From: Sinomicrobium oceani
GTDB taxonomy: Bacteria > Bacteroidota > Bacteroidia > Flavobacteriales > Flavobacteriaceae
DNA length: 64,000 nt
Direction: 5' to 3'
Assembly (NCBI RefSeq): GCF_900119185.1
Contig: NZ_FPJE01000017.1
Span: forward strand, 1-64,000
Of the stretch, positions 17,216 through 25,967 are shown piece after piece. The notes beneath the pieces were generated by a model that made no database searches, was not told where the DNA came from, and worked only from the letters and a program-made list of their open reading frames with translations. How positions within the stretch are numbered: the first letter of the stretch is position 1; every line of letters begins with the position of its first letter. A program made the translations under genes and the position numbers.

Positions 17216-17635
17216 TTAATCATTAAAATAATCTACATCATAGCGGTATTCATCCTTGACTTCTCCTAAAGCGTGATCCACCATAACCAATAATTTCGAG
17301 TCTTTCTCCAAAGCCTGAATGCTACTGACATATCCAGGAGGAACAGCTAAGATATCCATTCCATTTCCTTTGAGCACAAACATCCGTTGTTGCAGATCTT
17401 TAGAAGGAGATTCCCAGTTGTCGATTCGGATCAACTTTATTTCAAAAGCCCCGTTTATTGAAGAGAACCACCGGCGTTCTATCTTATGACCCTGCCAGGC
17501 CCTGACAAATTCACTATCGACATTTCGAATGATATATATTCTTTTTGCCAGAAGCGCGTTAATATCATTATTAAAATCCAATCTACCTCGTTCGTCTTCA
17601 TAACAACCTCCTTTGATCAATTCAGGCAACTCCAT
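17216..17635 (-). CDS. WxcM/FdtA-like cupin (putative sugar ketoisomerase)
   Basis: A 139-residue single cupin. It opens with the family-like stretch GGCYEDERGRLDFNND, then KRIYIIRNVDSEFVRAWQGHKIERRWF (RGWHAH-like region in FdtA relatives), the strand pair LKGNGMDILAVPPGYVSSIQAL and a C-terminal DVDYFND. FdtA-type proteins isomerise dTDP-4-keto-6-deoxyglucose at C3/C4, but other members only bind sugars. The histidine content of the presumed site is low (one His in WQGHKIERRW). It sits between the FnlA and FnlB genes, so a role on the FucNAc intermediate is possible. I cannot assign its reaction. Confidence 0.75.
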   Translation of the reverse strand: MELPELIKGGCYEDERGRLDFNNDINALLAKRIYIIRNVDSEFVRAWQGHKIERRWFSSINGAFEIKLIRIDNWESPSKDLQQRMFVLKGNGMDILAVPPGYVSSIQALEKDSKLLVMVDHALGEVKDEYRYDVDYFND

Positions 17636-17660
17636 TATTTACAATTTTATTTTCCCGTCT

Positions 17661-18695
17661 TTATTTAGATTCTGTAGATATTTCAGAGTCGAAAGCTTGC
17701 TGTTGAACAATAGGAAGTTTTAACAACAGATGTTTCATTCCTTCCACATCTTGTTGTTCGGTATTATGGGAATTATAATCCTCAATCTTGGAAATGGCCT
17801 GCTCCCCTTCTGAGAAATATTGTGCATAATTCAAATCTCTGTTATCTGCAGGGATACGGTAAAAATCACCCATATCCTCGGCCTTGATCATCTCTTCCCT
17901 TGTGCAGAGCGTTTCGTACAACTTCTCTCCATGCCTTGTCCCTATTACTTTCACAGGGTTCTTGGCATTACATATCTCTTTAAGCGCCTGTGCCAGATTT
18001 CCAATGGTACCCGCAGGGGCTTTATTCACAAACAGATCTCCCGGGTTCCCGTTTTCAAAGGCAAAAAGTACCAATTCCACAGCTTCTTCCAAAGACATTA
18101 AAAACCGGGTCATCTCCGGATCCGTCACTGTTATAGGGTTACCTTCCTCTATCTGTTTTAAGAACAAGGGAATGACCGAACCCCGCGATGCCATTACATT
18201 ACCATACCGGGTTAAACAAACCGTGGTCTTTTTCAGGTTACGAGATGCCGCAACAGCTACCTTTTCCATTAAGGCCTTGGATATGCCCATGGCGTTGATG
18301 GGATACGCGGCTTTGTCCGTACTTAAACAAATCACTTTTTGCACCTTGTTATGGGCTGCAGCATCAATAACGTTTTGTGTACCTAACACATTGGTTCTGG
18401 TGGCTTCCAAAGGAAAAAACTCGCAGGAAGGCACTTGTTTTAAAGCTGCGGCATGAAAAACATAATCTACGTCACGCATGGCCCGTTCTATGCTATCATA
18501 ATTGCGTACATCACCTATATAAAATTTTAATCTAGGATTATTTAATGTATTACGCATATCATCCTGCTTTTTCTCATCCCTGGAAAAAATGCGGATTTCA
18601 CTAAAATGATCAGTATGCAAAAACCGGTTTAGAACCGCATTGCCAAAAGACCCAGTCCCCCCTGTAATTAATAGTATCTTATTTTGAATTTTCAT
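17661..18695 (-). CDS. UDP-GlcNAc 4,6-dehydratase/5-epimerase (FnlA/WbjB/CapE-like)
   Basis: Soluble SDR enzyme of 344 residues, the usual FnlA length, starting the UDP-L-FucNAc pathway. It has the NAD motif TGGTGSFGNAV (residues 10-20), DVRNYDSIERAM, and the catalytic STDKAAYPINAMGISKALMEK region with the TDK triad typical of inverting dehydratases. The frame can be extended to a TTG at 18725; ATG 18695 is preferred because the protein then begins MKIQNKILLITGG like relatives. A 176-bp AT-rich gap separates it from the GH56-like gene upstream in the operon. Confidence 0.92.
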   Translation of the reverse strand: MKIQNKILLITGGTGSFGNAVLNRFLHTDHFSEIRIFSRDEKKQDDMRNTLNNPRLKFYIGDVRNYDSIERAMRDVDYVFHAAALKQVPSCEFFPLEATRTNVLGTQNVIDAAAHNKVQKVICLSTDKAAYPINAMGISKALMEKVAVAASRNLKKTTVCLTRYGNVMASRGSVIPLFLKQIEEGNPITVTDPEMTRFLMSLEEAVELVLFAFENGNPGDLFVNKAPAGTIGNLAQALKEICNAKNPVKVIGTRHGEKLYETLCTREEMIKAEDMGDFYRIPADNRDLNYAQYFSEGEQAISKIEDYNSHNTEQQDVEGMKHLLLKLPIVQQQAFDSEISTESK

Positions 18696-18871
18696 ACACA
18701 ATAAATTGCTTTTTAGCTCATACAAGCTTCAAAAATTTTTAACCCTATATATCAATATTAAATTGTAAATAATTTTTATTGCAAAATTCAAGCTTACAAA
18801 TCGAAAAAGTTAAACCAAATCCATTTACTTCGATAATTGGTTATAACCAATATTTAATTTATCTCTCATCA

Positions 18872-19789
18872 TCAGTTTTTATGTATATACTTTTCAATAG
18901 AACCATAATATTCCTTAAACATATCATATTGATAAGTATCCAAATCCTTTACATTGAAATATTCTCTTTTTGCAACATCAAATCGTTTTCTATTTCTGTA
19001 AGAATAGCTTTCTGAATGCCACCAAAATATTCCTTTAGCCGTTTTTCCACTATACTCTGTACTCGAAATCAAATTAACCACATGTTCAAAAACTTCGACC
19101 GGAATAAATTCATGTCCCGTCTTTTTAGGAGTGCGGTGCCATACAAAAGGATAAACAGGTAAATTATATTTGTCTCCCATCTCTAAGGCTTGTAATAATT
19201 TTTTTCTCAAATACTTATGCCCGCTGATTTTATATCTCAATCCAGTATTATACACATAAAGTGAAGGTGCTATAAAATCCTGTTCCCTGATTATTGGCTC
19301 CAATTTCTTATTTTGTTTTCTAAAATCTGAAATTTTGCCCCAATACGAAATGTAAAGTATATGATAATACCCCCATTTGACATTCGGTCTAAGTTTTTTT
19401 GCTAATCTTATGGCCTTAAGGAATTCATTTATATAGAAATCTAATTTCTCCTGATCGTCTTGATTTTGAAAAACTTTAATAGCCTCCCCCTCCCAATCTA
19501 AAACTGCGAAACCAGTTGCAGTTTCAGAAGGAATTTTTGATTCAATTTGCCTCTTTAACTTAGCTTCATCAACTTTATTATCGGTAACAAAAAAGTTTTG
19601 ATAAAATATGGTATAGGTCGACAACTCATTTTCTTGAACAAATGTTTTTTGTCCTTTTATATCCGGATCTTGTATAAATAAAAGATCTAATTTACTTTGT
19701 CCCCAACTTAAAAAAGAAAAACTTAATAATAAAGCACTAAACCCAATCTTTACAATCTTTATTTTCTTTTTTGTATTTAAGTAACTCAT
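18872..19789 (-). CDS. Secreted GH56 (hyaluronidase)-like protein
   Basis: A 305-residue protein with a signal peptide (hydrophobic core about residues 14-29, likely cut after SFLSWGQ). It resembles the GH56 hyaluronidase fold by eye. FAVLDWEGEAIKVF matches the catalytic strand carrying a DxE pair (Asp-Trp-Glu), LRPNVKWGYYHILY matches the LRPxxxWGYY region, and IAPSLYVYN matches the ALYPSIYL region. A C-terminal FWWHSESY may supply aromatic substrate contacts. It is encoded inside the polysaccharide operon between the acetyltransferase and FnlA genes. It might trim or clear the polymer in the periplasm or at the surface. The family call is from motif memory and is moderate. Confidence 0.62.
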   Translation of the reverse strand: MSYLNTKKKIKIVKIGFSALLLSFSFLSWGQSKLDLLFIQDPDIKGQKTFVQENELSTYTIFYQNFFVTDNKVDEAKLKRQIESKIPSETATGFAVLDWEGEAIKVFQNQDDQEKLDFYINEFLKAIRLAKKLRPNVKWGYYHILYISYWGKISDFRKQNKKLEPIIREQDFIAPSLYVYNTGLRYKISGHKYLRKKLLQALEMGDKYNLPVYPFVWHRTPKKTGHEFIPVEVFEHVVNLISSTEYSGKTAKGIFWWHSESYSYRNRKRFDVAKREYFNVKDLDTYQYDMFKEYYGSIEKYIHKN

Positions 19790-19896
19790 AATTTCTTTCT
19801 CTTAATTAATTCGCTCCCTAAATTGTCTAAAGTCCCTCTTAAGATTCTTATAATACTCTAGGAACTCCAAAAACAAACAATATAAATCGAACTCTA

Positions 19897-20454
19897 TTAG
19901 CATAAGTCCTTGAGTCCAAATGACAATTGTTCGAAATTCTTCTCGAGCATTTCAATATGTACACGCTTATCAGCCTCACTCTGAAATCTATTTTTAATTT
20001 TTTTTGCCGGCACTCCACCGTATATAGCAAAAGGCTCAACATCCTTCGTAACAACCGAACCCAACGCAATAATTGCTCCATCTCCTATAGTAACGCCTGT
20101 CATGATTCTCGAATATGCCCCGATCCACACATCCTTACCTATTATTGTTTCTTTTATGGTTCCTCGTCCCGAAAAAATGACAGGAATTCCTGCCTTATCA
20201 AAAGCATGATCTCCTCCAATAATAGAAACGTTATGTGCTAGCATAGTATAATCACCTATTATTACTTTTGGGTAAATCAAACATCCCTTACCTATGTAGG
20301 AATACACTCCAGCTACCAAATCTGGAGATACTTGAGATTCACCTCCCATATAAAAAGTGGAATGGACATTACTAAGCTTAAATTTTTTTCTATAAAAGAA
20401 CATCTTAGCCGTCCTATAATATTTTCTTACCTTATCTTTTATCATTTTTATCAA
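19897..20454 (-). CDS. Left-handed beta-helix acyltransferase (CatB/WbbJ-like)
   Basis: A 185-residue hexapeptide-repeat protein, probably an acetyl-CoA-dependent O-acetyltransferase acting on the polysaccharide or a precursor. Repeating [LIV]-G-x4 units are clear (GVYSYIGKGCLIYPKVIIGDY, interrupted by the loop with the catalytic-type His in IIGGDHAF, then IGKDVWIGAYSRIMTGVTIGDGAIIALGSVVTKDV), ending in the family tail YGGVPAKKIKNRF. Its start overlaps the upstream glycosyltransferase gene by 23 bp; a second Met at codon 4 is possible. It is not PglD-like in sequence. Confidence 0.85.
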   Translation of the reverse strand: MIKMIKDKVRKYYRTAKMFFYRKKFKLSNVHSTFYMGGESQVSPDLVAGVYSYIGKGCLIYPKVIIGDYTMLAHNVSIIGGDHAFDKAGIPVIFSGRGTIKETIIGKDVWIGAYSRIMTGVTIGDGAIIALGSVVTKDVEPFAIYGGVPAKKIKNRFQSEADKRVHIEMLEKNFEQLSFGLKDLC

Positions 20455-21547
20455 TAACTTGTTTAATCATCTGACATTGATAATATGGATTATAATACAG
20501 ATCTATTACACTATAGCATTCTTGCCTTACTTTTTCTCTGTTGTTTTTCACATTAAACCATTTTACAATAGTATCCTCCAAACTTTGAATATCATCTTCC
20601 TCAAAAAAAGCACCTGTCTTACCAGGCATTATCGATTCAAATTCAGGCATTTGAGACTTAAAACCAGAATGTGTTATTACAGGAGTCCCATACATCAGGG
20701 AATGTATTGCGGTTAACCCCACATTTCCAGGAGAAACACAAATGGATGCATTTCCCAATAACTCTCCTATTTTTTCTTCATCATAACAAGGACCGTAAAA
20801 CCACGTTGAGTTATGTGTATTCTTTTCTTTCGATAATTCAATTAATTGTGTTTTATCCTCTCCTTCTCCTATCAAAACTAAATTACAATTGCAGCCTTTG
20901 CTTTCAAGATAGTGATGTGCTTTTATTAAAAGATGCAATTTTTTTACCTTAGTTAATCTCCCTATAAAAATTAATGTTGGATTATTGTTATTAAACTTCT
21001 TTTTAAAAATGTCGGTTGGCTTAAAATTCTCCCGTATTTCTTTTTGTTTATTATAATCTAGGGAGTTATAAATAACAGTCAATTTTTGAGCTGCCATCCC
21101 ATTGTTTATCAATAATTCTTTTGCATAATTACCATATAACAAAATCTCGTCACCTAACCCTAAGAACACCTTTTTTATTACTCTTTTTAATACCCCCTCA
21201 TTTCCGTACCAGCCATGTGTCCACAAATAGGTTTTTTTATTTGTAAATTTAGAAAGCAACAAGATTAACCATGTAGATAAACAAAAATATTCTCCAAGTA
21301 ATATATAGTGTTTATAGTTTTTAAAAAAAATAGGGAGAATTCCTTTTTGCCAATATATTGGACGTAAAATAACAATGTTTTTTAATTCTTTTTTGAAATG
21401 AGGCAATTCCTTATAATTTATTTTTTTTATGTCCATCAACTTATCCCCAAAATAAAAGTGACACCCTAACTCCTTATCTAACAACTTGAATATACCCAGC
21501 CGATAGTGTTGGGCATAATTATATACCAAGCAAATTTTACTTTTCAT
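20432..21547 (-). CDS. Glycosyltransferase family 4
   Basis: A 371-residue GT-B enzyme. The acceptor half is short and basic; the donor half has TLIFIGRLTKVKKLHLLIKA (about 189-208), VLIGEGEDKTQL and the region GNVGLTAIHSLMYGTPVITH, where Glu of the usual EGFG motif is replaced (PGNVGLTAIHSLM). It lies in the AT-rich core next to Wzy, typical for a linkage-specific transferase. Donor and acceptor cannot be read from the sequence. Confidence 0.85.
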   Translation of the reverse strand: MKSKICLVYNYAQHYRLGIFKLLDKELGCHFYFGDKLMDIKKINYKELPHFKKELKNIVILRPIYWQKGILPIFFKNYKHYILLGEYFCLSTWLILLLSKFTNKKTYLWTHGWYGNEGVLKRVIKKVFLGLGDEILLYGNYAKELLINNGMAAQKLTVIYNSLDYNKQKEIRENFKPTDIFKKKFNNNNPTLIFIGRLTKVKKLHLLIKAHHYLESKGCNCNLVLIGEGEDKTQLIELSKEKNTHNSTWFYGPCYDEEKIGELLGNASICVSPGNVGLTAIHSLMYGTPVITHSGFKSQMPEFESIMPGKTGAFFEEDDIQSLEDTIVKWFNVKNNREKVRQECYSVIDLYYNPYYQCQMIKQVIDKNDKR

Positions 21548-21618
21548 CTTCCTTATTTATAGAATTCTCTACGGACATAAAATTATTGCATTCGATACTT
21601 TTCCATAAGAAAATTATT

Positions 21619-22659
21619 TTATATACTAAAAACATATGGTACAACTCCAAACCTATTAGACAACAAATAATATACAAAATAGGCTATGGAATAAATAATA
21701 TAAAAAACACCTCCCTCAAGTTTTTTACTCCTTGGTAAAGAACGCATCATCCCAACAATTATAAACACTTCAAAAACGGATAAATACCAAACAAATCTTG
21801 AGATTTGAGGAACTGATAAAAACAAATTCAGAACAACCATACCCAACCAAAACAGTTTCTTTTGTAAATCACTAATATTTAATTTATACTTTTTAACGTA
21901 GTAAAAAGTATAAACAAAGAATATCGTTTTAGGTAATATAAACAAATAACTTGTTACCCTGTTAAATTCCACATCTATCTTGTGATCTACATAATGTGCA
22001 TATTTATCAAATGGAAGATATTCGAGATAAGTTCGGGCAGTATCAAAAAAACCTGAAAAACCAAATATATAGGTAATTATTAAAATTAAACAGTACCATT
22101 TATAAGAAAGGTTTATTCGTTTTAAAATAAGTGTTAATGGTAGTAATACTAATACCGAGTAATGAAACAAAGCACCAACTGCTATTGAAAGTATAAATTT
22201 TATATTTTTCCTTTCTTCAAGAAAATACACACTTAATACAAAAAAAGCTCCGGCTATAGCTTGTCTGATAATACTGAAAGAAAAAAAATAATGAAAAAGC
22301 AACACATAAAGAACAAAAGCCAATACGGGATTAAACGCGTTTTTCTTAAAGGTATAAGATAATGGAATTATAGTTAGGCTGGAAGATAAAAAAAGTAATA
22401 CATTGAAATTGTCAAAATATTTTTTAACAAATAAGTTCAAAAGCATCCACCCTATTTCCGTTTTCATTAAATAACTTAAAAAAGTACCCTCCTTGATTTG
22501 ATACTTATAATTATAGAAATAATTCATTGTATCAACACCAACAGAAACGTCCCTAAAAGTCGCTATAAAAATCAACAATGCAGTTATTAAAATCACATTC
22601 TTGACCTTAAGAACAAGAAGAAAAAGCAGAATTGTCAATATAAAAAAATAAGCTTCCAT
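21619..22659 (-). CDS. EpsG-family O-unit polymerase (Wzy)
   Basis: A 346-residue integral membrane protein with about ten hydrophobic segments. The signature near residues 35-55 (IFIATFRDVSVGVDTMNYFYNY) is the EpsG-type RxxxVGxDTxxY motif, and FSIIRQAIAGAFFVLSVYFL follows at about 128-147. It would join repeat units on the periplasmic side of the inner membrane. AT-rich and flanked by transferase genes, it is the expected serotype-defining polymerase; no other Wzy candidate is seen in the window. Confidence 0.87.
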   Translation of the reverse strand: MEAYFFILTILLFLLVLKVKNVILITALLIFIATFRDVSVGVDTMNYFYNYKYQIKEGTFLSYLMKTEIGWMLLNLFVKKYFDNFNVLLFLSSSLTIIPLSYTFKKNAFNPVLAFVLYVLLFHYFFSFSIIRQAIAGAFFVLSVYFLEERKNIKFILSIAVGALFHYSVLVLLPLTLILKRINLSYKWYCLILIITYIFGFSGFFDTARTYLEYLPFDKYAHYVDHKIDVEFNRVTSYLFILPKTIFFVYTFYYVKKYKLNISDLQKKLFWLGMVVLNLFLSVPQISRFVWYLSVFEVFIIVGMMRSLPRSKKLEGGVFYIIYSIAYFVYYLLSNRFGVVPYVFSI

Positions 22660-22669
22660 TTTAATTCTG

Positions 22670-23758
22670 TCAAAACAATTCTGAAATCCTTTTGCTGAGC
22701 AGTTTCTTTTGTTCCGAACGCACCAGTTTTATCTTACTAAATAGATCTCGTTCCGTACTGAACACCCTATCAATGTCCTCAACGGACAGTTTTTCATAAA
22801 GTAAATTATCGATTCCGATTCCCTTAAAAATATTAAATATTTTCATTGTCTTGCTATCCGAATTTAACACCCCAATAGGGATGGCTTCATATACCAATCC
22901 TAATAAAAGCACATGTAGCCTATTACTTAACACCAACCTAAAATCATTATAAAAAGACAAGTCTTCCCATTCCAGACACCTTTCTTCAAATGAAATATTT
23001 TTGTTACTCTGAAATATTTCGTACAATTCCTTAGTATAAATAAAATCGCTTTTAACTTGATGAAAAAAAACAATCTCTACATCTGAATTTTTATAATAGG
23101 TGATTAAATTATTTATCGATGTAACAATGTATTCGTGTAATTTTTCATCTTTCAAGTTCCTAAAAGAAATTCCTATTTTTTTCTTTTCCAAATTGTGGAT
23201 TGGTTCGGTTTTTAGCCCGAAACACATATCGGGTATGTAATTCACATTTTTAATTCCCAAACTCTTTAGCTCCTCAATATTGTTATGACTGCGACATAAA
23301 ATTTTTTCCGTACTTGTTGAAAAAAATCTCGCTCCAATTTTATCCAGTTTATGCTTATGCAACAAATCATTGCCTACCAAAAATGATTTTGTAGATTTTA
23401 ATCTAAAGGCAAAAAAAATAAGCCCAATTAATATATTTCTTAAAAATTTTTTTGTGTCTCCCCCGCTCCCGAAAGGTCCAGGGCTTTTAAAAACATGTGT
23501 AATTCCTGTTCTGGAAAAAAACAAGTTAGCTACTCCTACTCCTTTAAAGCTATAAGGAGTTAGCTCATCAAGCTCAAAAACATTTTGAGTACCGAACAAT
23601 AATTTTTCTTTAAAAGAATCAGGGACATTTTTTGTGTCTAAATAAACATCTGCATAATTGGATAGTTCATCTATCAGACATTTATTTATTAACAAATCCC
23701 CAACATTATCATATTGCGTGGCTACTATGAAAGCTATTCTTTTTTTCATAAAGTTCAT
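22670..23758 (-). CDS. Polysaccharide pyruvyltransferase family protein 1
   Basis: A 362-residue protein of the PS_pyruv_trans family (CsaB/WcaK-like). It begins with a Rossmann-type strand and QYDNVGDLLINKCL, has a glycine-rich GPFGSGGDTKKFLRN segment, and carries the family motif SNRLHVLLLG (about residues 285-294) with the conserved Arg-x-His. Members add pyruvate ketals from PEP, but the family also includes proteins of other function. The start overlaps the neighbouring glycosyltransferase stop (ATGA); Met4 (23749) is an alternative start. Confidence 0.82.
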   Translation of the reverse strand: MNFMKKRIAFIVATQYDNVGDLLINKCLIDELSNYADVYLDTKNVPDSFKEKLLFGTQNVFELDELTPYSFKGVGVANLFFSRTGITHVFKSPGPFGSGGDTKKFLRNILIGLIFFAFRLKSTKSFLVGNDLLHKHKLDKIGARFFSTSTEKILCRSHNNIEELKSLGIKNVNYIPDMCFGLKTEPIHNLEKKKIGISFRNLKDEKLHEYIVTSINNLITYYKNSDVEIVFFHQVKSDFIYTKELYEIFQSNKNISFEERCLEWEDLSFYNDFRLVLSNRLHVLLLGLVYEAIPIGVLNSDSKTMKIFNIFKGIGIDNLLYEKLSVEDIDRVFSTERDLFSKIKLVRSEQKKLLSKRISELF

Positions 23759-24963
23759 AATGTCTTTAATTCGCTTATAAACTTATTATAATTTGTTTCT
23801 GCATTAAAATTGTTTTTCCATACCTCTTTCACTTTACCTTTACTGAGATTTCTTTCTAATAATTCATGAATAGCTTCAACTACTTCCTGTATTGTTGGGT
23901 TGGATGGTAAGAGTATACCTATTTCCCGATTGACTATTTCTCCGCTGCCTCCAACATTGGTAGCAATTACCGGAATTCCAAATGATTGTGCTTCCATAAT
24001 AGAAACCGGTATTCCTTCTGAACTACTGAGATTCATAAATATTGAAACTGGAGTACCCTTATAAAAAGAATAAATCTGGCTATTTGGTACCGCTCCGTTT
24101 AAATTAGTCTTTAAATTACTTAATTCAGGAATGGCCCTTTTAATTTCCGGTAATTCTCTCCCATCCCCAAAATGTGTCCAAACTATTTTTTTATGAGTAT
24201 ATTTTGACGCATACTTAGTAATTGATTCCGCAATTAACCCAACGCGTTTCATTGGATCAACACGGGAAACAGAAACAATACTCACTACATCATCATCTGT
24301 ATCGGGAGAAATATTACCCCGATCGAAAACTCCTAATTTTGCAACCTTTATTTTATTGTAAACTTCATATTTATCTTCGATATATGTTTTTCCATTTTCA
24401 GAAATGGAAAAAACACAGTCAATGCTTTCTAATATATTTTTTCGGTATGGCCAAAATCTAGGAGTAGATGAAATTCCTTCGTATATATCATATCTATGAG
24501 CCCTTGATACTACTTTATACGTTTTATCATACCCCTCTCTAATTTTAATCATTGCATATGGAGCAGCATTAAACCAATACGAATAAACAATCGCCACATC
24601 TTCATTCAACAATGTATTCTTTTTGAAAAAATTCATATAAGTGGTAGCAAAAGAAACAAATTTAAAAAGCAAAAATATATCCTCAGGTTGTCGTAATTGA
24701 CTCTTATTATCTACAAGAGATTTCCAAAACATCTTCGTGAAAAAGGTTTGTAAAACTCTTTTTCTTTTATCTTTATAATAAACAGAAAAATCATTATTCA
24801 CCTTAACATTATCCGGAAGCTGCCTTCTTTCCTGGCTAATTTCTGCCGGAACAATTACTACTTCTTCAAAAGCATTTGCCAGTATTTTTATTTCCGCTTC
24901 CAAAAAAGCTTCCGTTTTAAAATAAGGAAACCTTTTTGTCAAAAGAATAAGTTTTTGACTCAT
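23755..24963 (-). CDS. Glycosyltransferase family 4
   Basis: A 402-residue GT-B enzyme. The C-terminal donor domain shows SVSRVDPMKRVGLIAESI (about 230-247), HFGDGRELPEIKRAI and the EX7E motif in SSSEGIPVSIMEAQSFGIPVIATNVGG, with both glutamates in place. The N-terminal half has LLTKRFPYFKTEAFLEAEI, a start seen in exopolysaccharide transferases. It overlaps the pyruvyltransferase-family gene downstream by 4 bp and is 11 bp from the one upstream, so it belongs to the same operon. Confidence 0.9.
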   Translation of the reverse strand: MSQKLILLTKRFPYFKTEAFLEAEIKILANAFEEVVIVPAEISQERRQLPDNVKVNNDFSVYYKDKRKRVLQTFFTKMFWKSLVDNKSQLRQPEDIFLLFKFVSFATTYMNFFKKNTLLNEDVAIVYSYWFNAAPYAMIKIREGYDKTYKVVSRAHRYDIYEGISSTPRFWPYRKNILESIDCVFSISENGKTYIEDKYEVYNKIKVAKLGVFDRGNISPDTDDDVVSIVSVSRVDPMKRVGLIAESITKYASKYTHKKIVWTHFGDGRELPEIKRAIPELSNLKTNLNGAVPNSQIYSFYKGTPVSIFMNLSSSEGIPVSIMEAQSFGIPVIATNVGGSGEIVNREIGILLPSNPTIQEVVEAIHELLERNLSKGKVKEVWKNNFNAETNYNKFISELKTL

Positions 24964-24974
24964 GAAATAAGAAT

Positions 24975-25967
24975 TTAGTTTTGAAAGTTCGTTACGAATT
25001 GTTCACATTTTTCAACTAAATCCTTTGCATAAGGAATGTGCAGGGTTTTGTTTGTTGGCAAATTATCTAGTCCAATTTTACCTTTTAAGTCAAAATTACG
25101 ACTGATTACATTGGTATTATCATCAATATCTATACGATTAAAAAAGTCGATTAACCCTTCGAACCTACTATTAAATCGATTATTATTTCCTCCAAAGCCA
25201 CCATTTAAAAACACAACCGGTGTTCCCATCGCTAAACAAGGTAAAGCACAATGAATTCTAGAAGTAACCACCAACTTTGCATTACATAATCTTTTTAGAT
25301 ATTCATCAGCAATTCTAAAATTATCTTCAACTGTGGTCCTTGGTATCGTTTGATCTATATATTGGGCCTTTTCTAATACTTCTGTCGTAAAATTCTCTCT
25401 AAGCACCTTTTTCTTCAACAAAAACTCAGCAAAACGTCTCTTTTTAATCCTTGCTCCCAATTTCTTTAAATCGGATAACATCGTTTTTAATGACCAGTAG
25501 TGAAATAATGGGTCTACAAACAACACTTCATCTGTAATATTTTTCTCTTCTCTTTTGTAAGATTTTCCCAAGGTCAAAGTCAAACACCCAGAAAAATACG
25601 CATCTACACCATTTTTATTTAAGATTTTCATAGTCCCTTTATCTCGACAACCGATAGGTTCGTGCTTTTTAAAATATGCTAAACTTTCCGAAGATGTCAT
25701 ACTATCATATACTGACGCATTTATATGCATAGACAATAACAACGGATCAATATCGTCAGAAGGTGGCCAATTTTCTGGTTGGTGCATATACCATCCATTC
25801 ATTATCATTTTAACTTTCTCTCCTTCATATTTTTTCAAGTCTAAATCTCTATCCATATACATATCTACTTTTGGTAGATATTGCTTACCTGCTATCGATT
25901 GAACAAAATCGCCAACATTGGTAATTTCTCTCGAGCAACCCATAACAGCATATTTAACATCTTTCAT
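24975..25967 (-). CDS. Polysaccharide pyruvyltransferase family protein 2
   Basis: A 330-residue second member of the PS_pyruv_trans family. Features are GCSREITNVGDFVQSIAGKQYL at the start (here a Gly-Asp pair as in family members), GCRDKGTMKILNKNGVDAYFSGCLTLTLG, and the motif VVTSRIHCALPCLAMGTPVVFLNGG near residue 235-260 with the conserved Ser-Arg-x-His. It differs clearly from the first copy, so it is not a recent duplicate. Its start overlaps the Wzx stop by 4 bp. It is either pyruvyl transfer to another residue or a different function within the family. Confidence 0.82.
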   Translation of the reverse strand: MKDVKYAVMGCSREITNVGDFVQSIAGKQYLPKVDMYMDRDLDLKKYEGEKVKMIMNGWYMHQPENWPPSDDIDPLLLSMHINASVYDSMTSSESLAYFKKHEPIGCRDKGTMKILNKNGVDAYFSGCLTLTLGKSYKREEKNITDEVLFVDPLFHYWSLKTMLSDLKKLGARIKKRRFAEFLLKKKVLRENFTTEVLEKAQYIDQTIPRTTVEDNFRIADEYLKRLCNAKLVVTSRIHCALPCLAMGTPVVFLNGGFGGNNNRFNSRFEGLIDFFNRIDIDDNTNVISRNFDLKGKIGLDNLPTNKTLHIPYAKDLVEKCEQFVTNFQN

